Assembly (NCBI GenBank): GCA_026996605.1
Contig: JALWLE010000071.1
Coordinates: 1-47,771, forward strand
Source: Flavobacteriales bacterium
GTDB lineage: Bacteria; Bacteroidota; Bacteroidia; Flavobacteriales; Flavobacteriaceae
Direction of reading: 5' to 3'
Length of the DNA stretch: 47,771 nt
Position numbers and translations under genes: made by a program. Numbering within the stretch: position 1 is the stretch's first letter; the number at the start of each line of letters is the position of its first letter. Below, one piece after another: positions 17,491-27,400 of this stretch. The notes beneath the pieces were generated by a model. That model searched no databases and was not told the DNA's origin. It was given only the letters and a program-made list of their open reading frames with translations.

Positions 17491-17970
17491 ATGAAAAAAA
17501 TACTATTGCTTACCATGCTATTGCTGATGTATATTACAAATGCACAAGTCAGCGAAAAAAAAAGCGGTATTTCCACATCCGGTGGTATAATGACCTCAGG
17601 AAGCCAAGTGGTAATCTTTACAGTTGGCGAAACTAATATCCAAGAAGTAGATGCAGGCAATACACATCTGTCCGAAGGTTTTATTGGTCCCGATATTACC
17701 GAATCTCTTGGTATAACAGACTATAATACTCTGTCAAACATTGCCGTATATCCTAATCCTGTTAAAGATAGTTTTACATTAAGCTTACCGCAAGTCGGTA
17801 CTTACGAAGTGTATCTATACAACCTGCAAGGCAAACAAATCTTTAGCCGGCAAGTAAACGACCTTCAAAACAGCTTTGATATTAGTCGTTTGACCGCTAC
17901 CGGATACATGTTAATTATTATTGACAGAAAGAACAAACTTAAGAAGAGCTTTAAAATTATTAAAAAATAG
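17491..17970 (+). CDS. Small T9SS-secreted protein
   Basis: 159 residues from the ATG at 17491, which gives a standard signal peptide 'MKKILLLTMLLLMYITNAQ'. An ATG ten codons upstream is in frame but would put a long charged stretch before it. After a short domain ('SGGIMTSGSQVVIFTVGET', 'THLSEGFIGPDI') of a kind often seen in Bacteroidota, nearly half of the protein is a T9SS type A sorting domain ('IAVYPNPVKDSFTLSLP' to 'FKIIKK'). It precedes the tail-fibre-like gene at 18247 on the same strand. That neighbour lacks a sorting domain, so the two may work as a pair. Molecular function unknown. Confidence 0.72.
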   Translation: MKKILLLTMLLLMYITNAQVSEKKSGISTSGGIMTSGSQVVIFTVGETNIQEVDAGNTHLSEGFIGPDITESLGITDYNTLSNIAVYPNPVKDSFTLSLPQVGTYEVYLYNLQGKQIFSRQVNDLQNSFDISRLTATGYMLIIIDRKNKLKKSFKIIKK

Positions 17971-18246
17971 TAACAAGTATCAAGTTAGATGAGGGATAAA
18001 TTAGTAGAAAGTGCCAAGCGACAAAGTACATAGAGACGCAGCATCTGCGTCTTAAGTGGAAAGCGACAAAGTGGCGAGTGCGAATTGGATAAGGGAAAAG
18101 AGTTAAGGGTAATTAGAAGCAGAAATAAAGATGTCTGAGTGTTCCGACTAAAGTCGGGATGTACCAAAGCCCCGATATCAAATAAACTCCAATGAGTATA
18201 GGGGTGCAGCAAATACCAATTAACCGATTAACCAAAAATATATATT
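17971..18246. repeat. Spacer with word-like repeats and a CCGAC/GTCGG palindrome
   Basis: 276 bp between two surface-protein genes. The plus strand shows 'AAGTGGAAAGCGACAAAG' (about 18053-18070) and related words also found near 1.95, 33.4 and 37.8 kb. A small palindrome TCCGAC-TAAA-GTCGGGA lies at 18143-18159. 'CAATTAACCGATTAACCA' just before the next gene recurs near 10.38 kb. A 75-codon minus-strand frame here is not convincing. Confidence 0.5.
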
Positions 18247-19968
18247 ATGAAAAAACAAATTATCAGCATCATTGCTTTATTTATTACAAGCTTAGTTTTT
18301 GCTCAAAACGGCTTTAACTATAAAGCTTTAATCAGTGATAACGGTAACGTACTGGCTAATCAGGTGATCAGTATCAAGTTTACCGTATTGGAAAACGGCA
18401 CTACGTCCGTATATCAAGAAACACAAACCGGTAATACCGATACCAATGGTATTATTACTTTTAACATTGGCGAAGGCAGTGTGGTATCTGGGGATTTTAC
18501 AAACATTGATTGGGGAAGCAATTCCTATTTCTTAAAAGTGGAAATCAATACCGGTAACGGTTACCGGGATTTTGGTACCACCGAATTCAAATACGTGCCT
18601 TATGCCAAATACGCCGATAAAGCCGGGAATGTGTTTAGTGGCGATTTTGGCGATTTAAACAACGTACCTGCCGGCTTATCAGACGGAGACGATGTTGATG
18701 ACGCCGACCACGACCCTGCCAACGAAATACAAACCATCTCAAAAACCGGTAATACCATTAGCTTATCCAACGGTGGTGGAAGTGTTACCGACAGTGATAC
18801 ACATTTATCCGACGCTGATATTGCCGCCATGGGATATATCAAAAACGCAGACGATGCCGACCATGATGCCACCAATGAATTACAAGATTTATCATTAAGC
18901 GGTACCCATTTGAGTATTACTAACGGCACCGGAGTTGATTTCACCAACTGGGATACCGATAGTACTGATGACGTGCAAAGAATTAATGATTTATCTGATG
19001 CCAGGACTTTTACAAGCAATATTTTTCTGGGACATGATGCAGGTTCAAATTCAACCGCTATTGCGTATTTAACCGGATTAGGACAGAACGTTATGAAAAA
19101 TGTTATAAATGCAGGGTATTCAGTCGGAATAGGGACTAATGCCCTAAATTCACTAACCTCCGGTCGTTTTAATGTCGCAATAGGTAATAATTCCGGACAG
19201 AATTTAACCACAACTAACAATAATGTTTTTGTAGGCTATAATGCAGGTAGAGTTACAACGGGAGATAAAAATGTATTTATCGGTAGCAACGCAGGTGAAA
19301 ATGCAGCGGGAGATAAAAATGTATTTATAGGTTATCAAGCCGGAATAAATGAAACCGGAGATGAAAAATTATATATCGATAATTCCAGCACCCCTAATCC
19401 GTTAATTTACGGTGATTTTGCTTCCAATGAATTAACCATTAACGGTAGTTTGGCTATAAATGACGGTACACAAGGAGACGGAAAAGTTCTTATATCCGAT
19501 GCCAACGGTAAAGGACATTGGGGGCAACCAACAGTAAATAATACTCTGGTTTTAGGACCTATGAATGTGACAATGTTTGATGGGGCAAAAGTTAATTATT
19601 TACGAAAAGATGTCAGGTATGGAGCATATTTGACATCACAAAATTATGAATTATATATTCCCGTAAATTTACCTGAAAATGCAACAATTACTCAAATAAC
19701 TTTTACAGTTAGAGACAGATCAAGTTCTTATGATTATACAATCTCTCTCAAAAAACAACTTATTTCAAATTTTTATAGCCCACAAACCATTTCAACTTTT
19801 TCTACTAGCAGTAGTGTTCCATCTTTTAGAAGTTATGTTGATGGAAATGTTAACGAAACTATTGATAGTGACTATCATTATTTTATTGTTATGGCACCCA
19901 AAAGCGGAGACAATTGGCAAGGATACAATAGCACATTAAAAAGTGTTAAAATCCATTATATAAAATAA
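18247..19968 (+). CDS. Tail-fibre-like secreted protein with YadA-head-type repeats
   Basis: 573 residues. Signal peptide 'MKKQIISIIALFITSLVFAQ', then a beta-rich N-terminal domain ('FNYKALISDNGNVLANQ', 'VPYAKYADKAGNV') found at the head of many Bacteroidota tail-fibre-like proteins. Two 'DADHD..NE.Q.(I/L)S' beta-helix repeats follow at about 150-240. Then come about four head-type repeats ('VFIGSNAGENAAGDKN', 'VFIGYQAGINETGDEK') at about 290-380 and an unrelated C-terminal beta-sandwich-like domain (about 435-573). The C-terminal third is more AT-rich than the rest. There is neither a T9SS sorting domain nor an S74 domain, so how it is retained is unclear. A minus-strand frame at 18600-19220 is a shadow. 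Confidence 0.7.
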   Translation: MKKQIISIIALFITSLVFAQNGFNYKALISDNGNVLANQVISIKFTVLENGTTSVYQETQTGNTDTNGIITFNIGEGSVVSGDFTNIDWGSNSYFLKVEINTGNGYRDFGTTEFKYVPYAKYADKAGNVFSGDFGDLNNVPAGLSDGDDVDDADHDPANEIQTISKTGNTISLSNGGGSVTDSDTHLSDADIAAMGYIKNADDADHDATNELQDLSLSGTHLSITNGTGVDFTNWDTDSTDDVQRINDLSDARTFTSNIFLGHDAGSNSTAIAYLTGLGQNVMKNVINAGYSVGIGTNALNSLTSGRFNVAIGNNSGQNLTTTNNNVFVGYNAGRVTTGDKNVFIGSNAGENAAGDKNVFIGYQAGINETGDEKLYIDNSSTPNPLIYGDFASNELTINGSLAINDGTQGDGKVLISDANGKGHWGQPTVNNTLVLGPMNVTMFDGAKVNYLRKDVRYGAYLTSQNYELYIPVNLPENATITQITFTVRDRSSSYDYTISLKKQLISNFYSPQTISTFSTSSSVPSFRSYVDGNVNETIDSDYHYFIVMAPKSGDNWQGYNSTLKSVKIHYIK

Positions 19969-19990
19969 TTTCTTATAATTTTTATATCTT

Positions 19991-20090
19991 GGACTGTCTC
20001 AAAAGGATTTTTATATTCGGGTATGTATCCTGAGAATCTTTTCAAAGATTAAATTCTCATAGATCAATTTGATACTTTTGAGACAGTCTC
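19991..20090. repeat. Palindromic MITE-like element, also a possible bidirectional terminator
   Basis: A 14-bp perfect inverted repeat, GACTGTCTCAAAAG at 19992-20005 and CTTTTGAGACAGTC at 20075-20088. Inside it are two nested smaller repeats (TGAGAAT/ATTCTCA and AATCTTT/AAAGATT). A T-run follows the right arm. The ends resemble terminal repeats of some insertion sequences, but no transposase is present. It sits between the convergent tail-fibre-like and LRR genes and could simply terminate both. Confidence 0.6.
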
Positions 20091-20106
20091 TTTTTTTATT
20101 GTTTTC

Positions 20107-21294
20107 TTAGTTTTTTATAAAACTTTTAATAAGTAACTTATTTGATGTATAAATTTCAATAAAATATACTCCTTTATCAAAATTGTTTAACTGAATATTA
20201 TGATGTCCATGACTAAATTTGTCCTGTAACAAAACGACACCCTCCAAGTTATAAATTTTATATAAGCCTGTTGTGTCTGTACTAAAATATAAAAAATTAT
20301 CAGCCGGATTAGGAAAAATTTTAAATACATTATTTTCTAGATTGTCAATATCTACCGAATCACATTCGACTTGGGTAGTTACAAAATGGGTTTGCGGGTC
20401 AATATTGGTCAGATTTTGACTACACCAAGTCACATCGTCCACAAAAACACAATGCAAATCAGGATTGTTTCTTAGGTCAAAATGTGCCGGGTCAAGATAG
20501 GTGTTGTTGCCATTTTGTATGTGTAATTCCGTCAATTGGTTATTTTGTAGGCGCAACCAATCCATTTGACTGTTCTGATCTAAATTTAAGCTTGTTAATT
20601 GATTATTATAAGCTTCTAAGCGGTGTAAATTGGTCAAATTACTGACATCTAATTGGCTTATTTGATTACGCGCACAATCTATCCACCACAAATTGGTGTT
20701 TACCGAGACATCTAATTGTGTCAGTTGATTATTACGACAATCCAGCCGGTATAAATGTGTATTTTGCGAAACATCTAACTGGGTTAATTGATTATTTGCG
20801 ATGTATAAATATGTTAAATGGCTATTATTTGAAACATCTATTTGATGGAACTGATTGTTATACAATGACAAATAATATAAATTAGGATTTTGACTGATGT
20901 CAAGGTTACTAAGTTGATTTTGAAAAACTTGTAGAAGTTCTAAATTTGGACATTGACTAACATTTATACTTGTAAGATGATTACTTGGCGCCATTAATAG
21001 TTCGAGTTGATTATTTTGACTTAAATCCAATGAAGTTAATTGGTTATATCCACATCTTAATTCGGTTAATGCCGCAAAATCTTCAATACCGGTTAAATCG
21101 GAAATATTTCGGCTTTCAACATTTAAGACCGTAATGGTATCAATGGCAGCCGTAGGGACTTGATGATCGCCGGCAATATCGTCATAGGCGCTTAGAGCGG
21201 CTTCAAAATTAGCATCGGGGATGGCAGTATAATTAGTTTGTGCTTGCAGGTTCAATAAAAACCAAATCGTTATAAAAAAGGCATATTTTTTCAT
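20107..21294 (-). CDS. Leucine-rich-repeat protein with T9SS sorting domain
   Basis: 395 residues. Signal peptide 'MKKYAFFITIWFLLNLQAQ', a short cap ('TAIPDANFEAALSAYDDIAG'), then about ten 21-residue leucine-rich repeats (about 58-270) of the form L..LD.SQN..L..L....NQL. A linker with two cysteines leads to a T9SS type A sorting domain ('VFKIFPNPADNFLYFS' to 'LLIKSFIKN'). LRR proteins of this sort are surface-exposed and usually bind proteins or glycans. The partner here is unknown. The gene is convergent with the tail-fibre-like gene and has no clear -7 box in the 90 bp upstream. Confidence 0.85.
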   Translation of the reverse strand: MKKYAFFITIWFLLNLQAQTNYTAIPDANFEAALSAYDDIAGDHQVPTAAIDTITVLNVESRNISDLTGIEDFAALTELRCGYNQLTSLDLSQNNQLELLMAPSNHLTSINVSQCPNLELLQVFQNQLSNLDISQNPNLYYLSLYNNQFHQIDVSNNSHLTYLYIANNQLTQLDVSQNTHLYRLDCRNNQLTQLDVSVNTNLWWIDCARNQISQLDVSNLTNLHRLEAYNNQLTSLNLDQNSQMDWLRLQNNQLTELHIQNGNNTYLDPAHFDLRNNPDLHCVFVDDVTWCSQNLTNIDPQTHFVTTQVECDSVDIDNLENNVFKIFPNPADNFLYFSTDTTGLYKIYNLEGVVLLQDKFSHGHHNIQLNNFDKGVYFIEIYTSNKLLIKSFIKN

Positions 21295-21389
21295 AAAAAT
21301 ACTGTTTTATCAGTTAAACAATGTATTATAAACAAAATATAGTCAAAAGTCAATGATTTTTGTCAGTTTTATACCTGCTGTTTGCCGGT

Positions 21390-21535
21390 GCGTTAGGGAT
21401 GGCAGCGGTAGCCTGTTGCAGTGTTGCCTGATTGTTTTATGGCAGGTGGTGGCAACCGCAGGAAGCCCCCGCACTGCCCGTAAAACAACAGTGCAACACA
21501 AGACAGCTACAAGCGGACAGCCCGCTCGAACGCCC
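21390..21535. repeat. Structured intergenic repeat, copy 1
   Basis: A 146-bp GC-rich element opening GCGTTAGGGATGGCAGCGG and closing AAGCGGACAGCCCGCTCG. Inside it a long imperfect inverted repeat (about 21423-21452 against 21471-21497) encloses a loop with ACCGCAGGAAGCC. GTAGC near the start can pair with GCTAC near the end. Copy 2 at 29898-30043 is nearly identical, and copy 3 near 33.49-33.79 kb shares the two ends and the loop. The 61-codon plus-strand frame across it is not a gene. Confidence 0.85.
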
Positions 21536-21542
21536 TGATAAA

Positions 21543-21845
21543 TTAATCTAATTCTGATATTTTTTTCAAGGCTATATCTACACTATTTATCCCGTCAAAG
21601 AACAAATAGAGCCGTTGGCTGCTTTGAATCTTCTTTTCTTTGAATTGACAACAGCCGGACTGCTGAACTGTTTGTAAGATCTTTCCGAAAATGTCCGATT
21701 GATAGTAAGTCGCATCCGGATTGGATACGAAATATGCCAACATTTTACTTTTTTTGATGACGAGTTTTTTAAAGCCCAATTGTTCTGCTTGCCATTTGAG
21801 CCGGACAGATTGTAACAAATCGACGGTGGGTTTGGGTATCGGAAA
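21543..21845 (-). pseudogene. Truncated copy of the mfd 3' end
   Basis: From 'PKPTVDLLQSVRLKWQAEQL' to the stop, 97 residues align without gaps to the C-terminus of the intact Mfd encoded at 30070-33390, with about 80 identities counted by eye. The homology begins abruptly at about 21845. The ten codons before it (an ATG at 21870-21872) are unrelated, so this is a fragment lacking the helicase. It has no frameshift or stop, and most substitutions are conservative. That suggests recent import of a diverged allele rather than long neutral decay. The 146-bp repeat lies directly downstream, exactly as it does at the real mfd. Confidence 0.88.
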
Positions 21846-22247
21846 ACTATAAGTGATATCTATATGGAACATGCCGGCGTGAGTATTTACAACTATAATT
21901 TATGGTCGGAAATTTATAATTTTATAACGATAATATGCCGTAGTTGAAAAAAGTATTTCTGTAATATAAGGCAATAATTAAATTATTTCAATTATGAATA
22001 TTTTTAATATGAAGAACCTAATTGTTTATTAAATTTAACATAATTAATACCCATTTTATTTCACAGATTTTTTTATCTTTACAATGTATTACTAAGAAAA
22101 TTTTATATAATGAAACCGACGTGATTAAAATAATTATTAAATACATAAAGTCTGCCCCGACTTTTGTCGGGGGAGATGATTATTTTAATCATCAAAGGTT
22201 ATCCCGACTGCTGTCGGGAACCATAACGTTAAAATAAAAAATAACAG
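21846..22247. other. Junction and leader region with three tandem hairpins before the TPR regulator
   Basis: About 400 bp without a supported gene. The left half is AT-rich and shows no match I recognise. The right part holds three consecutive perfect hairpins: CCCCGAC-TTTT-GTCGGGG (22155-22172), GATGATTA-TTT-TAATCATC (22175-22193) and TCCCGAC-TGCT-GTCGGGA (22202-22219). They end 28 bases before the regulator's ATG. They may form the 5' leader of its mRNA. A TATCTTTA element near 22074 is a weak -7 candidate. A 71-codon frame across the hairpins is not credible. Confidence 0.6.
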
Positions 22248-23942
22248 ATGAAAATATATTACAGTTTAATTATAATAAGTATCTTTATTAATAACACTAA
22301 TGTATTTGCACAAAACAGATTAACACATAAAGAATCAAAAAAAATTATTAGTCTAATTAAAAAGACTGATTCATTAGTAAAAAATAATCCTGATAGCGCT
22401 GTAGTCATATTAAATTATTGGATTAATAACGGAAAATATGCGGAATATGAGTTTATATTAACAAATGAAATAGGGAGAATATATAAGAATAAACAAGATT
22501 ATACAAGTGCTAAAAAGTATTATATTAAAGCATTGAATTTGGTATCTAATTCCGGAAATTCATCTTTTGAAACGGATGTACTTCTTGAATTGGGACGTGT
22601 GAGTCGTAGATTGGGAAACTATGATCAAGCTTTGCAATACGATTTAAAAGCTTTAAAGATTGCAGAAGCAGAAGAGAACAAAAAACTTTACGGTTTGATT
22701 TATAATTATATCGGTATTGATCACTATCGTTATCGCAATTATAAAGAAGCCATTGTATTTTTTGACAAATCAATTAAGGCAAGAGAAGAAAGCAGAGATA
22801 GTATAGGAATAGCCGACTGCTACGTCAATCTGGGTGCGGTTTATGATGAACAAGGTAAATTGGATAAGGCATTTGCCAAATATCAAAAAGCACTGACAAT
22901 TTTTACCAATTTGAAAGAGTTAGACGGAATTGCATCAGCTTACAATAATATGGCGGGAATCTATTATCAAAAAAAAGATTTCCCGAAGGTCATGGAATAC
23001 ATGGACAAAGTAATGAATATTTACAGAAAAGAAGGGGATAAAAGAAAATTGGCATTTACACTTTTAAATGTTGCTTCATTGTATTTTGCCACACAAGATA
23101 TTGAAAAATCTATTCAATTAAGCAAAGAAGGTTTACGACTGGCAAAAGAGGTAGGTGCCAAATCGCAAAAAAGAATAGCTTATAAAGCTTTATCGGATGC
23201 CTATTTATTTCAAAAAAATTATAAAAAAGCATTGGACTATCGTATTTTGTATGAAAAAATGAAAGATTCCATTTTTGAAGAAAATAAAACCAAAGCTATT
23301 GCAGAAATGCAAACAAAATATGAAACCGAAAAGAAAGAAATTGAGAATCAACTATTAAAGATCGAAAATGAAAAAAAAACACGTAATCTAATATTTCTCA
23401 TCAGTATTTCTGTTGTATTGATTGCTTTAGTACTTATGCTTGTCTATTATTTACGTTTACGTAATCAAAACTTAAACCAACAAAAAGAATTGAATAAACT
23501 ACAAAAAGAAAAGTATGAAGCGGCACTTGAACAAAAAAATCAGCAATTGATGAATTCTACCGCATGTCTGGTAAATAAAAACGAAGTGCTGGGTAAACTT
23601 AAAGTGGAAATCAAAGCGATGAAATCCGATTTCAAGGAAAAATCAGAGGTTATCAGTTTTATCAACAGGAATATTGATATGGATACCGATTGGAAAAAAT
23701 TTAAAATGGATTTTGAAGAAGTACATCCCGGCTTTTTCGACAGGTTAAACGCCGCTTTTCCCGGTCTTTCCGAAACCTACCAAAAGATTGCCGCTTTTTT
23801 AAGAATCGGATTAAGCACACAAGAAATTGCCGACCTGTTGTTTATCACCGTAACAAGCGCAAAAAAATACCGGCAACGCCTACGCAAAAAATTGAATCTC
23901 GACAGCAATACGGATTTATCGCAATTTTTAATGAAAGTATAA
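22248..23942 (+). CDS. TPR sensor with C-terminal LuxR-type helix-turn-helix
   Basis: 564 residues. A signal peptide ('LIIISIFINNTNVFAQ') is followed by about seven tetratricopeptide repeats (about 60-340; for example 'NYDQALQYDLKALKIAEAEE' and 'IADCYVNLGAVYDEQGK'). A transmembrane helix follows near 375-398 ('FLISISVVLIALVLMLVYYL'), then a coiled coil and a helix-turn-helix at about 510-555 ('LRIGLSTQEIADLLFITVTS', then 'KKYRQRLRKKLNL'). This is the flavobacterial TPR-LuxR architecture: a periplasmic sensor joined through the membrane to a DNA-binding domain, with no histidine kinase or receiver. It stands directly upstream of the 1507-aa surface protein and probably regulates this surface locus. 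The 3' end is clearly less AT-rich than the 5' end. Confidence 0.82.
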   Translation: MKIYYSLIIISIFINNTNVFAQNRLTHKESKKIISLIKKTDSLVKNNPDSAVVILNYWINNGKYAEYEFILTNEIGRIYKNKQDYTSAKKYYIKALNLVSNSGNSSFETDVLLELGRVSRRLGNYDQALQYDLKALKIAEAEENKKLYGLIYNYIGIDHYRYRNYKEAIVFFDKSIKAREESRDSIGIADCYVNLGAVYDEQGKLDKAFAKYQKALTIFTNLKELDGIASAYNNMAGIYYQKKDFPKVMEYMDKVMNIYRKEGDKRKLAFTLLNVASLYFATQDIEKSIQLSKEGLRLAKEVGAKSQKRIAYKALSDAYLFQKNYKKALDYRILYEKMKDSIFEENKTKAIAEMQTKYETEKKEIENQLLKIENEKKTRNLIFLISISVVLIALVLMLVYYLRLRNQNLNQQKELNKLQKEKYEAALEQKNQQLMNSTACLVNKNEVLGKLKVEIKAMKSDFKEKSEVISFINRNIDMDTDWKKFKMDFEEVHPGFFDRLNAAFPGLSETYQKIAAFLRIGLSTQEIADLLFITVTSAKKYRQRLRKKLNLDSNTDLSQFLMKV

Positions 23943-24286
23943 CGGAGACAGGCTGCTATCTTATTCTTTGATGAATTGATGAGTTGATGATTATTTGTTC
24001 TTCATAGAATATTTTCTGCTTTGATAATTGCTTATTGCTTCTTACAATATTACTGCTTTTAAATGGATGAATTTATTGGTTTGAAACTTAGACGTTGCCC
24101 GCAACGTCTCTAGACTGTTAATTTTCTATTTTCAATTTTTCATTTAGACGTTTTGACAAAACGTCTCTACTTTCCACATCAGACGCACTACCGTGTGTCT
24201 CTACTTTCAACTTTAGGTTGCTGAGCTTGTCGATGTACAACTTTCAACTATTTACCCCCTGTCCCCCCTTTTGTCCCCCCGTATTT
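23943..24286. repeat. Spacer with dispersed palindromic words
   Basis: No gene is supported. The palindrome GACGTTGCCCGCAACGTC (about 24092-24109) and AGACGTTTTGACAAAACGTCT (about 24146-24166) are followed by CTCTAC or CTCTAG. GTTTTGACAAAAC also occurs near 1.91 kb. 'CTACTTTCAACTTT' words relate to 33.42 kb. A C-rich stretch (24256-24281) precedes the promoter of the next gene. Confidence 0.5.
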
Positions 24287-24318
24287 TTTGCTCTGACGTA
24301 ATTATCAATATACTTTTG
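24287..24318 (+). promoter_or_regulatory. Promoter of the S74 repeat protein
   Basis: -33 TTTG at 24287-24290, a 20-base spacer, and -7 TACTTTTG at 24311-24318, a full TAnnTTTG match. It predicts a start near 24325 and a leader of about 78 bases. So the surface-protein gene has its own promoter and is not just read through from the regulator. Confidence 0.65.
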
Positions 24319-24402
24319 TTTAAAAAAGCAATTGGTTGATATAGAACAGTATAATAAATATCAACAATCAGAAATTATATTTATAACCTAAAAATCATTA
24401 TT

Positions 24403-27400
24403 ATGAAAAAAGCAAAAGTAGTCTTTTTATGGGTAATGTTTGTTTTGACAAGCGTAACTTTGTCTGCTCAAGTAGGCATTAACACAGACGGCAGCAATCC
24501 GGATAACTCTGCTATGCTGGACGTCAAAAGCACAAGCAAGGGAATCTTAATTCCCCGTATGACCATGGCACAACGCAATGCCATCAGTTCACCGGCTACG
24601 GGTTTATTAATCTATCAAACCGACAACACACCGGGTTATTACTACAATAGCGGTACGTCCGCTTCACCTAACTGGGTAAAAATAACCGATGCGACGGGTT
24701 TAACCGGCTACTGGAAAACCAACGGTAATGCCGGTACAACAAGCGGCACACACTTTATAGGTACCACCGATGCACAAGATTTGGACATCCGTACCAAAAA
24801 TGTGATTCGTACCCGTATTACACAAAAAGGACAAATAGAAGTCTTAAATACGGGGAAATCCGTTTTTATAGGTGAAGAAGCCGGAGATGCTGACGACCTT
24901 TCAGATAATATAAATGTTTTTGTCGGATACCGGTCCGGTTATTCAAATACATATGGGGAAAGCAATACTGCCGTAGGTTATAAATCCTTAAATAATAATA
25001 CCACCGGTCAAGAAAATACAGCTATTGGCGGACAAGCTTTACTTCTTAATTCAACAGGTCTAAGAAATACTGCTATAGGGAATTATGCTCTAAGAATCAA
25101 TAACACAGGTGATTACAATACCGCATCAGGTTCCAGAGCTTTATTTTCAAATACCACCGGTAATAACAATGTATCCAATGGAAGTAACTCTATGTACTAC
25201 AACACTACCGGAAGTAATAATACGGCATTAGGAACCAAAGCATTATATCAAAATAATAGCGGAAATGTCAACGTTGCCATAGGAACACGCAGCTTATACA
25301 AAAACACCGACCGCTCCAATCTTGTTGCCGTAGGCGACTCGGCTTTGTATAACAACGGAACCGGGGCTACTCAACCCTGGCATGCCACTGAAAATACCGC
25401 TATCGGTTCCAAAGCGCTATTTTCCAATATGACGGGATATTACAATACCGCTAATGGTTACCATACTTTATATGCCAATACAACGGGATCTAGAAATACG
25501 GCTTCCGGAACCCAATCATTGTATCAAAATACAACCGGACAATCAAATACTGCACATGGTAATGATGCATTAAGAAATAATACCACGGGAAGTTTCAATA
25601 CTGCTATCGGACGTGATGCCTTGAATACCAATACCACCGGAAATGTCAACGTTGCCATAGGAACACGCAGCTTATACAAAAACACCGACCGCTCCAACCT
25701 GGTTGCCGTAGGCGACTCGGCTTTGTATAACAACGGAACCGGCGCTACTCAATCCTGGCATGCCACTGAAAATACCGCTATCGGTTCCACAGCACTATAT
25801 TCCAATACAACAGGATTTGCCAATACCGCTAGTGGATACAGAACATTATATGAAAATACCACGGGATATAGTAATACTGCCAATGGGTGCCGCGCTTTGA
25901 ATTACAATACTACAGGGTATGAAAATACAGCGAATGGAGAAAGAGCTTTGTTTTTCAATACGACAGGACATAGTAACACTGCTAGTGGATATTTAGCAAT
26001 GCAGAAAAATACAACTGGAAGTATGAATACAGCTACCGGATTTGCCTCTTTGGATTCCAACTTAACCGGAAATAGCAATACGGCTAACGGGTATAAAGCA
26101 TTGAGATTCAACACCACCGGAAATGCCAATGTTGCCATAGGCGCAAAAAGCTTATTTAACAACACCGACCGAAGCCATCTGGTTGCCGTAGGTGACTCGG
26201 CTTTGTATAACAACGGAACCGGTGCTACATTATACATACATGCCACTAAAAACACCGCCATTGGGTCCAAAGCGCTATTTTCCAATACGAGGGGATATTC
26301 CAATACCGCCACTGGTTACTACGCTTTGTATTCTAACACGACGGGAACTTATAATACCGCTAACGGATCCGAAACTTTATTATTCAATTCAACAGGAGAT
26401 TATAATACCGCTTACGGATACAGTGCTTTGCATGATAACACTACAGGAACACGGAATACAGCTACCGGATATGGAGCATTATATTATAACATAACCGGAG
26501 ATGCGAATACGGCAAACGGGGTTAAAAGTTTATATAATAATAAGGGGAACTATAATGTTGCAAGTGGATATAGAGCATTGTATGAAAATACAACCGGAAA
26601 TGCCAACGTTGCCATAGGTGCAAAAAGTTTATATAAAAACACCGACCGTTCCAACCTAGTTGCCGTAGGTGACTCGGCTTTGTATAACAATAGCACCGGT
26701 GAATTTAATACAGCTATTGGTTCTAAAACACTTTATGACAATACAACGGGAATCAAAAATACAGCTTGTGGATACAATGCATTAATGGAAAATACCACCG
26801 GCGGTTGGAACACCGCCAATGGATCTTTTGCATTGATGCAAAACACCACAGGTGTTGGAAATACTGCCATTGGAAGTGGTGCGGCATCACATAATATATC
26901 AGGTATGAAAAACACGGTTAACGGATATTTTGCTTTATACTTAAACAAAACCGGAAGTGGTAATGTAGCCATAGGTGCGTCTAGTCTATACCACAGCAAC
27001 AATCTTAGCCATCTGGTAGCCGTAGGTGACTCGGCTTTGTATAACAACGGAACCGGTGCTACGGAAACCTGGCATGCCACTGAAAATACCGCTATCGGTT
27101 CCAAAGCGCTATATTCCAATACGACGGGATATTACAATACCGCCAATGGTTACCATACTTTATATGCCAATACCACTGGATATAGAAATATGGCTTCCGG
27201 AAACCAATCATTGTATCAAAACACAACAGGACATTCAAATACTGCAAACGGTAATGATGCATTAAGAAATAATACCACAGGAAATTACAATACTGCTGTC
27301 GGACGTGATGCTTTGAATGCCAATACCACCGGAAATGCCAATGTTGCCATAGGAACAAAAAGTTTATACAAAAACACCGACCGCTCCAACCTAGTTGCCG

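Noticed and set aside
18600-19220. 206-codon minus-strand frame inside the tail-fibre-like gene
   Set aside because: Low-complexity S/P-rich translation antisense to a gene with a signal peptide and recognisable repeats.
21353-21538. 61-codon frame across structured repeat copy 1
   Set aside because: The same DNA occurs as copy 2 without a conserved start or frame context; it is an element, not a gene.
22022-22237. 71-codon frame before the TPR regulator
   Set aside because: It runs through three perfect hairpins and ends just before the regulator; composition of chance AT-rich DNA.
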